In this document: positions 33,848 through 41,222 of the stretch, piece by piece | Layout of the letters: each line of letters starts with the position of its first letter | How positions within the stretch are numbered: the first letter of the stretch is position 1 | DNA from: TMED13 sp042090305 | GTDB lineage: Bacteria; Pseudomonadota; Alphaproteobacteria; Methylaequorales; Methylaequoraceae | Direction: 5' to 3' | DNA: 45,474 bases | Assembly: GCA_042090305.1 (NCBI GenBank) | Contig: JBELJQ010000014.1 | Location: forward strand, 1 to 45,474 | Notes under the pieces: model-generated | The model's input: only the letters and a program-made list of their open reading frames with translations | The model's database searches: none | What the model was told of the DNA's origin: nothing | Made by a program: the position numbers and the translations under genes

Positions 33848-35157
33848 TGAGTTCGTTTACACCAAGAGAAATAGTTTCTGAATTAGACAGATTTATTGTA
33901 GGTCAGGACTCAGCAAAAAAATCAGTGGCTATTGCACTAAGAAATAGATGGAGAAGGCAACAGGTAGATGGGTCCCTGAAAGATGAGATACTCCCAAAAA
34001 ATATTTTGATGATTGGCCCAACAGGTGTTGGAAAAACAGAAATAGCAAGGAGACTTGCAAAGTTAGCCCACGCTCCATTCATTAAAGTTGAAGCAACAAA
34101 GTTTACTGAAGTTGGATACGTTGGTAGAGATGTTGAGCAAATCATTAGAGACCTATTAGAGGATTCGATAAGCATAAATAAAGAAAATTTAAAGAAGGAA
34201 GTTTTAGCAAAGGCTGAAATAAATGCAGAGAAGCGTGTTGTTGACGCTTTAGTTGGTTCCTCTGCTACGAACCAAACCAAAGAAAAATTTAAAAAAATGC
34301 TACGTAACGGTGAACTTGACAATCAAGAAATTGAAATAGAAGTTTCTCCAAAAACACAATCACCCTTGAAATCTATGGACATTCCAGGAATGCCTGGTGG
34401 CATGATGGGAATGATAAATCTAGGAGATCTTTTAGGAAAGGGATTTGGGCAAAAAAGAGAAAAAAGAAAGCTTTCAGTCAGAGATTCATATGACTCTTTG
34501 TTAGATGAAGAATCAGAAAAATTAATTGATAATGATAACCTTATAAAACGTTCGATAAATAATACAGAACAGGATGGCATCGTTTTTATAGATGAAATTG
34601 ATAAGATATGTGGGAAAAACTCAGGTTCATCGGGGGAAGTAAGTAGAGAAGGCGTTCAAAGAGATCTTTTACCTCTTATTGAAGGATCCACAGTATCTAC
34701 AAAATATGGATCCGTAAAAACAGATCATATTTTATTTATAGCCTCAGGCGCCTTTCATTTATCAAAACCATCTGATCTTTTACCAGAATTACAAGGCAGG
34801 TTGCCAAATAGGGTTGAGCTTTCTGCCTTAAATAAAGACGATTTTATAAGAATCCTCAAGGAACCAGAAAACAATCTGCTTAAGCAATATGTTGAACTGA
34901 TATCAAGTGAGGGCGTTGAGTTGGTTTTTAAGGAGGATTCAATATCGGAGATTGCAGAGATTGCTGCAAAAGTTAATGATGAGATAGAAAATATTGGAGC
35001 AAGACGGTTGCATACTATTTTGGAAAAAGTGTTGGAAGAAATAAGTTTTTCTGCTTCTGATAAAAAAGTAAAGAAAATTAGCATTGATAAAGCATATATT
35101 GTAAAACAACTTGGCAACATTTACAAAGACACAGATTTAAGCAAATTTATTCTTTAA
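33847..35157 (+). CDS. hslU: ATP-dependent protease ATPase subunit HslU
   Basis: A 436-residue AAA+ unfoldase. Walker A is MIGPTGVGKTEIAR near residue 58, Walker B IVFIDEIDKICG near 246; the GYVGRDVE pore loop is at about 95. The I domain insertion spans about 110-235. C-terminal sensor and HslV-docking end DTDLSKFIL is intact. Couples ATP use to protein degradation by HslV. It overlaps the convergent smr gene by 11 bp. Confidence 0.97.
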   Translation: MSSFTPREIVSELDRFIVGQDSAKKSVAIALRNRWRRQQVDGSLKDEILPKNILMIGPTGVGKTEIARRLAKLAHAPFIKVEATKFTEVGYVGRDVEQIIRDLLEDSISINKENLKKEVLAKAEINAEKRVVDALVGSSATNQTKEKFKKMLRNGELDNQEIEIEVSPKTQSPLKSMDIPGMPGGMMGMINLGDLLGKGFGQKREKRKLSVRDSYDSLLDEESEKLIDNDNLIKRSINNTEQDGIVFIDEIDKICGKNSGSSGEVSREGVQRDLLPLIEGSTVSTKYGSVKTDHILFIASGAFHLSKPSDLLPELQGRLPNRVELSALNKDDFIRILKEPENNLLKQYVELISSEGVELVFKEDSISEIAEIAAKVNDEIENIGARRLHTILEKVLEEISFSASDKKVKKISIDKAYIVKQLGNIYKDTDLSKFIL

Positions 35158-35653
35158 GTTTTTTTAAATATACTAGATATGCACCTTTGCCTCCCTTTTC
35201 TTGTGGCGCATAATCAAACCAAATAACTTTATCAAACAATGCTTTGGAATTTAGCCAGCCTGGAATTTTTTTATTTAATATTCCAGTTCCTTTCCACCCC
35301 ATTGATACGGACAGTCTTTCTCCTTTTCCACAAATAATTAAGAGAAGTCTATTTTGTGTATGGAAGTTTTGAGTAATAAAATTAAAAACCTTTTTCTTAC
35401 TTTCTTCAACAGTATTTCCATGGAGATCAAGCGTTTTTGATATTCTAATGTTTCCTTTAATGATTTTTTTATGAATATTTTTTTCTAATTGACCCCAACT
35501 ATCTGATAAAATTATTTCTAAATCTTCAATTTGTAAGGAAGAATTATTTTCTACACTCACGGGTTTGTTTTTGAATGTCTTAGATATTACTTTTCTTGTT
35601 TTATCAATAGGTTTAACAGTTTTCTTAAAACTTTCCCATTCACTATTGCTCAT
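35147..35653 (-). CDS. Smr-domain protein
   Basis: A 168-residue protein. The C-terminal Smr domain (about 70-165) shows TLDLHGNTVEESKKKVFNFI, LLLIICGKGERLS and YAPQEKGGKGAYLVYLKK, close to the family's LDLHG and HGKG motifs, with CGKG in place of HGKG. Smr domains are nucleases or DNA/RNA-binding modules. The N-terminal 65 residues are basic and unstructured. The gene directly follows mltA on the same strand, a common alphaproteobacterial order. Confidence 0.9.
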   Translation of the reverse strand: MSNSEWESFKKTVKPIDKTRKVISKTFKNKPVSVENNSSLQIEDLEIILSDSWGQLEKNIHKKIIKGNIRISKTLDLHGNTVEESKKKVFNFITQNFHTQNRLLLIICGKGERLSVSMGWKGTGILNKKIPGWLNSKALFDKVIWFDYAPQEKGGKGAYLVYLKKLKE

Positions 35654-36667
35654 TTATTTACTATAGGGAATAAGTGGATAGAGATAAATTTTTTTTTTTA
35701 ATTCTCCTGCCGTTTTTTCTGACTTTAAGTTGTTCCCAGTAAAAAGATCAGCTCGGTTTGAGCCTTTAATAGCACTCCCAGTATCGAGAGATATAGCTAT
35801 TTCAACATTACCTTTGTCTTCATACATTATTAAAAATGGAATACCTATGGGATATATATTGTTATCAACCGCTATACTTAAGTTTGGTTTCAGACTAGTT
35901 CCAAATGAACCAACTGGATTCTTAGAAGTATAATCCTGTTTTAAATCAAAAAAAATAAATCTTTGATTATAATTCATTACTATAGAAGATTCATCTTGAT
36001 TATTATTTAACCAATCTTTGATTGTAAATAATGAAACATCAGATGCCTTAATCTTACCTTCTTTTATCAAATACTTTCCAATTGATGAATATTTAAGACC
36101 ATTATTTCCAGAATATATAATTTTTATCTTTCTGCCATTTTCAAGAATACCTATCCCAGAGCCTTGAACTTGTAAGAAAAAAAGATCCACCTTGCTTTTA
36201 GCCCATAATAATACATCTTTCTTCTTAAAGGATTTCTCGATTATCTCTCGGGGTAATTTTGAGTAAAATTTATTTTTTTTAAGAATAGGAAACTTAAATG
36301 AACTGCTTTTATTCAATGAAACCTCAATTGTAGGTTCGTAATAACCAGTTAACAAACCTGCAGGATAATTATTAAATAATACTTTGAAGTTTTTATTTAA
36401 AAATTCTCTTTCGTTATTTTTATTTTTAGAAATCTTTTCACACACATCCATCCAATCTTTCACAGTTCCAAATTTTGGATAAAATTTATTTCTTTTTATA
36501 TTTTGAAAAAGTTTTGTTTTTTCGCAATTTTCAAGTGTAACTGATAAAAGCTTTTTAATATTCTCTTGGCTTAAACTATTTAAAATATCTCTCGAGCAAG
36601 AATAGTTTGAATAAATATTTAATGTTAGAAAAAAAAATAGGACCAGCGGTTTAATTATTTTCTTCAA
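35654..36667 (-). CDS. mltA: Membrane-bound lytic murein transglycosylase A
   Basis: A 337-residue MltA with an N-terminal secretion signal (KPLVLFFFLTLNIYSNYSC). The double-psi barrel family features include LTGYYEPTIEVS, VDLFFLQVQGSGIG, and near the C-terminus SLDTGSAIKGSNRADLFTG with the catalytic Asp. It cleaves peptidoglycan glycan strands in the periplasm. The cysteine in YSC could be a lipid attachment site. It overlaps the Tim44-like gene by 17 bp. Confidence 0.93.
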   Translation of the reverse strand: MKKIIKPLVLFFFLTLNIYSNYSCSRDILNSLSQENIKKLLSVTLENCEKTKLFQNIKRNKFYPKFGTVKDWMDVCEKISKNKNNEREFLNKNFKVLFNNYPAGLLTGYYEPTIEVSLNKSSSFKFPILKKNKFYSKLPREIIEKSFKKKDVLLWAKSKVDLFFLQVQGSGIGILENGRKIKIIYSGNNGLKYSSIGKYLIKEGKIKASDVSLFTIKDWLNNNQDESSIVMNYNQRFIFFDLKQDYTSKNPVGSFGTSLKPNLSIAVDNNIYPIGIPFLIMYEDKGNVEIAISLDTGSAIKGSNRADLFTGNNLKSEKTAGELKKKIYLYPLIPYSK

Positions 36668-37337
36668 TCTTTTCTAAAATCCAGTTAGGATCTTTACTTT
36701 TAATATTTTTTGAAAATGTCCATATTTCCGAAATCGTCAAAATTAAATTGTCATCACCTTCGATTACATCGCCCTTTGTATTCTTAGTTGTTTGAACTTG
36801 TTGGGATTTAAATTCCAGGGATATTTCGCAGTTATTCTTTTTATCAAGTGTCGCGCTTAATATATTCGGATCTTCAATGCTCAGTATAGTAATAGCTAGT
36901 GAGGTTTCATTTCTGACTCTATCTTTGATTTGTTCTGAAAACTGCTCATATAGACTTTTAGATAATAATGGTTTCAGGAGATTTATTTCATTGAGCGCAT
37001 ATTTTGTTAAAATGAATTCGAAAGCTTTTTTTGCCCCATCAATAAAGTCGTCAACATCGAATGTTTGATTTATTTTTATGATATCTTTAAGAGTCTTATT
37101 TATAGCTTTATTCTCATGATAAATATTATTTTCTGGGGGGCTTTTAATGGCTTTGTTGTCTTCTAGAACTTCTTTATCAGGATTCGATTCAGTAAACTTT
37201 GACGTTTTTTGGCTAAACTTTTCAGCGATATCGGTTTCATTACCTGTTTTTTTTCCCAGAACATTACGTAATCTGTTTATAATGAAGATGGCAATCATTG
37301 CCAATATGAATATATCTATAAATGGAAAATTGTTCAT
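36651..37337 (-). CDS. Tim44-like domain protein (TimA)
   Basis: A 228-residue inner-membrane protein. One N-terminal transmembrane helix (about 6-23) with IDIFILAMIAIFIINRLRNVLG, typical of bacterial Tim44-like proteins, is followed by a charged linker and a Tim44/MBA1 domain (about 90-225) starting at FDVDDFIDGAKKAFE. The mitochondrial relative tethers Hsp70 to the import channel; the bacterial role is poorly known. Location next to mltA, smr and secB is a conserved alphaproteobacterial context. Confidence 0.9.
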   Translation of the reverse strand: MNNFPFIDIFILAMIAIFIINRLRNVLGKKTGNETDIAEKFSQKTSKFTESNPDKEVLEDNKAIKSPPENNIYHENKAINKTLKDIIKINQTFDVDDFIDGAKKAFEFILTKYALNEINLLKPLLSKSLYEQFSEQIKDRVRNETSLAITILSIEDPNILSATLDKKNNCEISLEFKSQQVQTTKNTKGDVIEGDDNLILTISEIWTFSKNIKSKDPNWILEKIEENN

Positions 37338-37378
37338 GTTTTTAAATATTTATACTAGGATACAACATTTTTATGTAA

Positions 37379-37384
37379 TATAAT
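37379..37384 (+). promoter_or_regulatory. Candidate -10 box of secB
   Basis: TATAAT in the 74-bp divergent gap, 27 bp before the secB ATG. No clear -35 element precedes it. Confidence 0.35.
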
Positions 37385-37411
37385 ATACTCTCTTAAGATT
37401 TATATCATAAT

Positions 37412-37924
37412 ATGGCAACAAAAAAAAATAATTCAAATAATTCAAATAACGAAGCTAACCAAAATAAAGCTGACGATAACTCAAAGAATCTAAAATTTTT
37501 GATAAATGCACAGTATTTAAAGGATCTGTCTTTTGAAAATCCTAAAGCACCCAACTCATTAAGACAGTTGTCCAATGAAAATTCTCCAAAGTTTCAAATA
37601 GACGCAAACGTAGCTAGCAAACCATTATCCGATCATGGGCCAAATATTTTTGAAGTTGAGCTTTCGATTAAAAGCGAAACTAAAACTACAGACTCTACAT
37701 TATTTATTGTTGAGTGTGTGTATTGTGGAATTTTTACAATTGAAAATGCAAAAGACGATATTCTTGATAAAATTTTGTTAATAGAATGCCCTAAATTTCT
37801 TTTCCCCTTCTTAAGATCAATTATAGCAGGATGTACACGCGAAGCAGGTTTTCCACCGTTGATGATTGCACCCTTAGACTTCGTAGGAATGTACGAAAAG
37901 AAAATGGGTGCAACCAAACAATAA
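37412..37924 (+). CDS. secB: Protein-export chaperone SecB
   Basis: A 170-residue SecB. After an Asn-rich start, FLINAQYLKDLSFENP is the family N-terminal motif; VECVYCGIFTI and the zinc-free C-terminal region with CPKFLFPFLRSIIAGCTREAGFPPLMI are typical. It keeps preproteins unfolded and hands them to SecA. In many alphaproteobacteria secB lies near dnaQ-coaE-aroE; here it is 13 kb away across the origin. Confidence 0.95.
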   Translation: MATKKNNSNNSNNEANQNKADDNSKNLKFLINAQYLKDLSFENPKAPNSLRQLSNENSPKFQIDANVASKPLSDHGPNIFEVELSIKSETKTTDSTLFIVECVYCGIFTIENAKDDILDKILLIECPKFLFPFLRSIIAGCTREAGFPPLMIAPLDFVGMYEKKMGATKQ

Positions 37925-37926
37925 CC

Positions 37927-38550
37927 TTATTTTCGTTTATTCTGTAATTTTCCTGATAATGCATCAACAATTTCAATTGACGTTTTACCTTCATTCCAAA
38001 GTTTAAGAAATTTTTTTATATCTGCTTTAGAAAAGTTAACACTATTCTGCCTAAGTGTGCTTTTACTCTTAGTTTTAACGGAATTCTTCCCATTCAGAAT
38101 ATCCTTAATATCCTGTACTTCAAATAATTTTTTTTCTGTCACGAAATTTTCAATTATGAACTGCAGCCTTTTATTTTCATTTTCTAGGCGAAGGTTTTCA
38201 TTTTTTAACGAATCTAGATAATTGTTAATCTTTTTAATATCAGTATCCTTAAAAATAGATAATTCTTTGTTAAAATTTTTTAGTTTATTTTCAAGGTTTT
38301 CAAGTATAATTCCTTTAATAATATTTATATCGTTTGTATTATAACTATAATGACTTTTATTACTTAATTTCTCTAAAGCACTGAATGCCTCAAAGATTTT
38401 GTTGATTCTTTTTCTAGATAAAACGATAAAGCTACATATTTTAAAAAAACGTCTGTCCTCTTCTGACCATGAATTTCTTTTCTTATATCTAAAATCCTTG
38501 AGAAATCTTTGTGCATCCGCGAAAGATATTTTTATCAGACTACTTTTCAT
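37927..38550 (-). CDS. Unrecognised coiled-coil protein with C-terminal HTH-like segment
   Basis: A 207-residue basic protein I do not recognise. Residues 1-75 contain a basic, aromatic segment (KDFRYKKRNSWSEEDRRFF). About 90-150 is a heptad-rich coiled coil (SLKNENLRLENENKRLQF). A basic linker then leads to a C-terminal block at about 172-200, FSKADIKKFLKLWNEGKTSI plus EIVDALSG, which resembles the N-terminal helix-turn-helix of GcrA-type cell-cycle regulators (L.KLW.EG.S..qI...LgG). That likeness is by eye only. It could be a nucleoid or regulatory protein. It is 2 bp convergent with secB and has a T/A-rich upstream region. Confidence 0.65.
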   Translation of the reverse strand: MKSSLIKISFADAQRFLKDFRYKKRNSWSEEDRRFFKICSFIVLSRKRINKIFEAFSALEKLSNKSHYSYNTNDINIIKGIILENLENKLKNFNKELSIFKDTDIKKINNYLDSLKNENLRLENENKRLQFIIENFVTEKKLFEVQDIKDILNGKNSVKTKSKSTLRQNSVNFSKADIKKFLKLWNEGKTSIEIVDALSGKLQNKRK

Positions 38551-38692
38551 AATATAACTATATATACTACTATAATGATAAAATAAAATTTATAAAATAT
38601 AGCATATTAAATAATACTATAATAACCATTAATATCGTAAACAACTAAATTTTTGGTTTTACTGCTTTAAGGAATTTAAAAGAGACATTAAA
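38551..38692. other. AT-rich intergenic stretch between the coiled-coil gene and tRNA-Gly
   Basis: Together with 38768-38876 this makes the only gap over 300 bp apart from the tRNA inside it. It contains several TATAAT-like words on the minus strand that could serve the coiled-coil gene. I see no coding frame, hairpin terminator or repeat array. Confidence 0.5.
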
Positions 38693-38767
38693 TGGAGCGG
38701 GAAACGAGATTCGAACTCGCGACCCTCACGTTGGCAACGTGATGCTCTACCACTGAGCTATTCCCGC
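38693..38767 (-). tRNA. tRNA-Gly (anticodon GCC)
   Basis: The minus strand folds into a complete cloverleaf: acceptor GCGGGAA pairs with TTCCCGC, D arm GCTC...GAGC, anticodon stem CACGT/ACGTG around loop TTGCCAA with anticodon GCC at 38733-38735, T arm GCGAG-TTCGAAT-CTCGT. The discriminator T and an encoded CCA end follow (38693-38696). It is a single-copy tRNA locus here, with no integrase or attachment-site duplication nearby. Confidence 0.96.
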
Positions 38768-38851
38768 ATAGAATAAGCAGGATACTACAACTTTTTTGGA
38801 ATAAATTAAATAATAAAAATGAATTTTTTTTAATTAATGCTTTAATTACTA

Positions 38852-38857
38852 TATAAT
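38852..38857 (+). promoter_or_regulatory. Candidate -10 box of the LON-domain gene
   Basis: TATAAT 19 bp before the ATG at 38877, inside a 109-bp A/T-rich gap after the tRNA gene. Confidence 0.35.
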
Positions 38858-38876
38858 AAAAACATATATATTATTT

Positions 38877-39551
38877 ATGAATTACAATTTTACAAAGAAT
38901 TTTAAAGAATTGCCTTCTTCTATCCCTTTATTTCCCTTAAATAAAGTATTATTATTACCACGTGCAAAACTACCTTTGAATTTGTTCGAAAACAGATATT
39001 TACACATGTTTGATCATGCTCTTGAAAATGGCAGATTCGTTGGGATGGTTCAGCCAAGTGATAAGCTAAAGAGTAATTCTGATATTAAAAACCCAAAATT
39101 ATACAAAATTGGTTGTGCTGGTTACATTACAGCCTTTTCTCAAACAAATGACAATAGATATGAAATCATTCTGCATGGCACGTGTAGATTTAAAATAAAG
39201 AAGGAAACAGAAACTATTAATGGTTTTAGAAAAGCTTCAGTAGAGTGGAAAGATTACAGTAGAGATTTTGAAGTTGAGAAGTTAAAATCTCAAGAAATTA
39301 TAAGAGAATTTTTAAAGTTATTAAAACCTTTCTTGGATAAACTCCCCATGAATGTTGACTGGGAGATGATTGAGGCTATGTCCGATGAGGACCTGATTAA
39401 TACTATAAGTATGTGCTGTCCTTTTGACGTGAACGAAAAACAAGCACTTTTAGAAGCAAAAAACTTAGAGAGTAGGTTTGAAATTCTTAAATCACTTATA
39501 CAAATGTCATTAAATTCAAATAAATTTTCAGATTCACGGTATGCCTCCTAA
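38877..39551 (+). CDS. LON substrate-binding-domain protein (no protease domain)
   Basis: A 224-residue protein consisting of the Lon N-terminal (substrate-binding) domain: IPLFPLNKVLLLPRAKLPLN, IFENRY-like LFENRYLHMFDHAL, and GCAGYITAFSQT. No AAA+ or protease part is present. Stand-alone LON-domain proteins are widespread in alphaproteobacteria and usually precede a Trm112-like gene, as here. Function unknown. The stop codon shares one base with the next start (TAATG). Confidence 0.9.
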   Translation: MNYNFTKNFKELPSSIPLFPLNKVLLLPRAKLPLNLFENRYLHMFDHALENGRFVGMVQPSDKLKSNSDIKNPKLYKIGCAGYITAFSQTNDNRYEIILHGTCRFKIKKETETINGFRKASVEWKDYSRDFEVEKLKSQEIIREFLKLLKPFLDKLPMNVDWEMIEAMSDEDLINTISMCCPFDVNEKQALLEAKNLESRFEILKSLIQMSLNSNKFSDSRYAS

Positions 39552-39706
39552 TGGATGAATTTTTAATCAACATTATGATGTGTCCTGTCACCAAATCTAA
39601 GCTATCTTTAAGTAAAGACAAAACAAGTTTAGTTTCTTCGATGGGTAAAGAATTTTACAAAATAGAAAATGGAGTTGTAGACTTTAATTCAAAAGAAACT
39701 AAATGA
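39551..39706 (+). CDS. Trm112-like small protein
   Basis: A 51-residue protein, translating to MDEFLINIMMCPVTKSKL and on to EFYKIENGVVDFNS. The MCPVTK.KL start and the Y.I..G.....F end are those of bacterial Trm112-family (UPF0434) proteins, which can activate methyltransferases. Only one of the possible zinc cysteines is present (Cys11). It starts in a TAATG overlap with the LON-domain gene and ends in an ATGA overlap with DUF971, strong evidence that it is translated despite its size. Confidence 0.85.
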   Translation: MDEFLINIMMCPVTKSKLSLSKDKTSLVSSMGKEFYKIENGVVDFNSKETK

Positions 39707-40008
39707 TTCCAAAATCCGTAAATTTGAGTCCGTCCAAAAAAGATATACAGGTAACATATAAAAACAATCTAGTACTAATTGTTTCATCTAAAAATCTCAG
39801 AAAATTTAGCCCCTCAGCAGAAAATAAAAACAAACCTATTAAAATTGAAGAAGGTGATGACTTTAAGGATGTTTTGATTAACAAAATTGAGGGTGTTGGA
39901 AACTATGCTATTAGGATTCACTTCAGTGATGGCCACAGCACGGGAATATTTAGCTGGGATTATATATATGATTTAGGACTTAAGCTCAAAGATCTGTCAA
40001 ACCCATAG
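39703..40008 (+). CDS. DUF971 domain protein
   Basis: A 101-residue protein of the DUF971 (gamma-butyrobetaine hydroxylase-like N-terminal) family. The hallmark is the C-terminal VGNYAIRIHFSDGHSTGIFSWDYIYDLG, given here in part: FSDGHSTGIFSW. The family is linked to iron-sulfur metabolism in some bacteria, but the role is not settled. It overlaps the Trm112-like gene (ATGA) and the convergent hydroxylase gene (23 bp). Confidence 0.88.
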   Translation: MIPKSVNLSPSKKDIQVTYKNNLVLIVSSKNLRKFSPSAENKNKPIKIEEGDDFKDVLINKIEGVGNYAIRIHFSDGHSTGIFSWDYIYDLGLKLKDLSNP

Positions 40009-41161
40009 CAAATAGCATGCTTCTTTTTTTCAAAAAATCTGATTTATTAAAGATCTTTAACCCAATCGATCTCAGTCTTGATAACAGTTTTCCCTTATAT
40101 CCAAATAATTTGTTTAAACTATGTGTTGAGCCAATTAGTAGAGTTTTATCGTATATCCTTTTTTGTGAGTAGTTCGATAATATTAAATTACTATTAATAA
40201 GTTGCCCAAGTTTTTTTGCCTCAGAAATGGATGAAGCTAACCCTAAGGCATCTCTTAGCCCTAAATTAAAACCCTGCCCAGCGATAGGGTGTATCGCTTG
40301 GCATGCATCACCAATTAAGACAATATTATCTTTAAAATAAGATAGTGATGAATAAACGTTGAGTGGATAAGATTTAATACCTGAGTAATTAAGGATTTCT
40401 CCGAAGAAATTTTGGTATTTCCTATTGAAGCTTTGAATTAACTCATCTTCATCCTTGAAACTTTGAATATTATCAACTGTCCAAACAACTGAGGACGTAT
40501 TTTTATCAGTTGTATTCATTGGTAGTAAAGCTAAGGGTCCCGTAGGAAAAAACCTTTCAAGTGCCATACCTTTGTGATTATTTTCATGTTTTATATTAAA
40601 TACATATGCCTTTTGATTATAGTCATGAAATAAATATCGGATCTTGCTTAGTTCTCGGATTTGTGAATGACGCCCATCTGCACCAATTAATAAATTACAT
40701 TTTCTATTACTATTCTGGGTTTTAATCTTAACTTCTTGAGAGCTTACTTTTTCGATATTTTTTACAATTGTTGAATCAGAAAAATTTATTAATTTTGACT
40801 TCAATACTCTTTCTAATAAAAATTTCCTTATAAACTTATTTTCAACAATATAACCCATTTCTCCTTCACCCGAAATTTTATGATCGAACAAAATGCCCTC
40901 TGAGTCGTTACCTTCAGAGACTTTTATTTGATAGATTGGTTGGGCATTCTTCTTTAGGTTACTCCAGATACCAATTTTTTCAAAGATTCTTGATGATCCT
41001 TGTGATACTGCTGTTGTCCTTGTATCTTTCAAGTTATTTAGTAGCTTAAGACTATTTTTATCAATGATTGTTGATCTAATATCATATTGCTCAAGTAACA
41101 AACTTGTTGATAGTCCTATTAGCCCAGCACCGACAATTATTATTTCACTATTACTTTTCAT
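39986..41161 (-). CDS. UbiH/UbiF-type FAD-dependent hydroxylase (ubiquinone synthesis)
   Basis: A 391-residue class A flavin monooxygenase. FAD-binding IIVGAGLIGLSTSLLLEQ at the N-terminus, LLIGADGRHSQIRE (DG motif) near residue 160, and LIGDACQAIHPIAGQGFNLG near 277 (the GD-HP signature of the UbiH/F/VisC group). Such enzymes hydroxylate the benzoquinone ring in ubiquinone synthesis; which position cannot be told. It is divergent from ftsK across 61 bp. Confidence 0.9.
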   Translation of the reverse strand: MKSNSEIIIVGAGLIGLSTSLLLEQYDIRSTIIDKNSLKLLNNLKDTRTTAVSQGSSRIFEKIGIWSNLKKNAQPIYQIKVSEGNDSEGILFDHKISGEGEMGYIVENKFIRKFLLERVLKSKLINFSDSTIVKNIEKVSSQEVKIKTQNSNRKCNLLIGADGRHSQIRELSKIRYLFHDYNQKAYVFNIKHENNHKGMALERFFPTGPLALLPMNTTDKNTSSVVWTVDNIQSFKDEDELIQSFNRKYQNFFGEILNYSGIKSYPLNVYSSLSYFKDNIVLIGDACQAIHPIAGQGFNLGLRDALGLASSISEAKKLGQLINSNLILSNYSQKRIYDKTLLIGSTHSLNKLFGYKGKLLSRLRSIGLKIFNKSDFLKKRSMLFAMGLTDL

Positions 41162-41194
41162 ATTTATGATTTTTAATAATTTATATTTTTATAT

Positions 41195-41217
41195 TATAAT
41201 GTAATTATAGCTACATT
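41195..41217 (+). promoter_or_regulatory. ftsK promoter -10 box with overlapping palindrome
   Basis: TATAAT (41195-41200) lies 22 bp before the ftsK ATG. AATGTA-N8-TACATT (41198-41217) is an inverted repeat covering the end of the -10 box and the expected start site, the position of a repressor operator. It would also affect the divergent hydroxylase gene. Confidence 0.4.
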
Positions 41218-41222
41218 ATTCA

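Noticed and set aside
38693..38767. tRNA-Gly as an integration site
   Set aside because: No integrase, duplicated tRNA 3' end or foreign block lies beside it.
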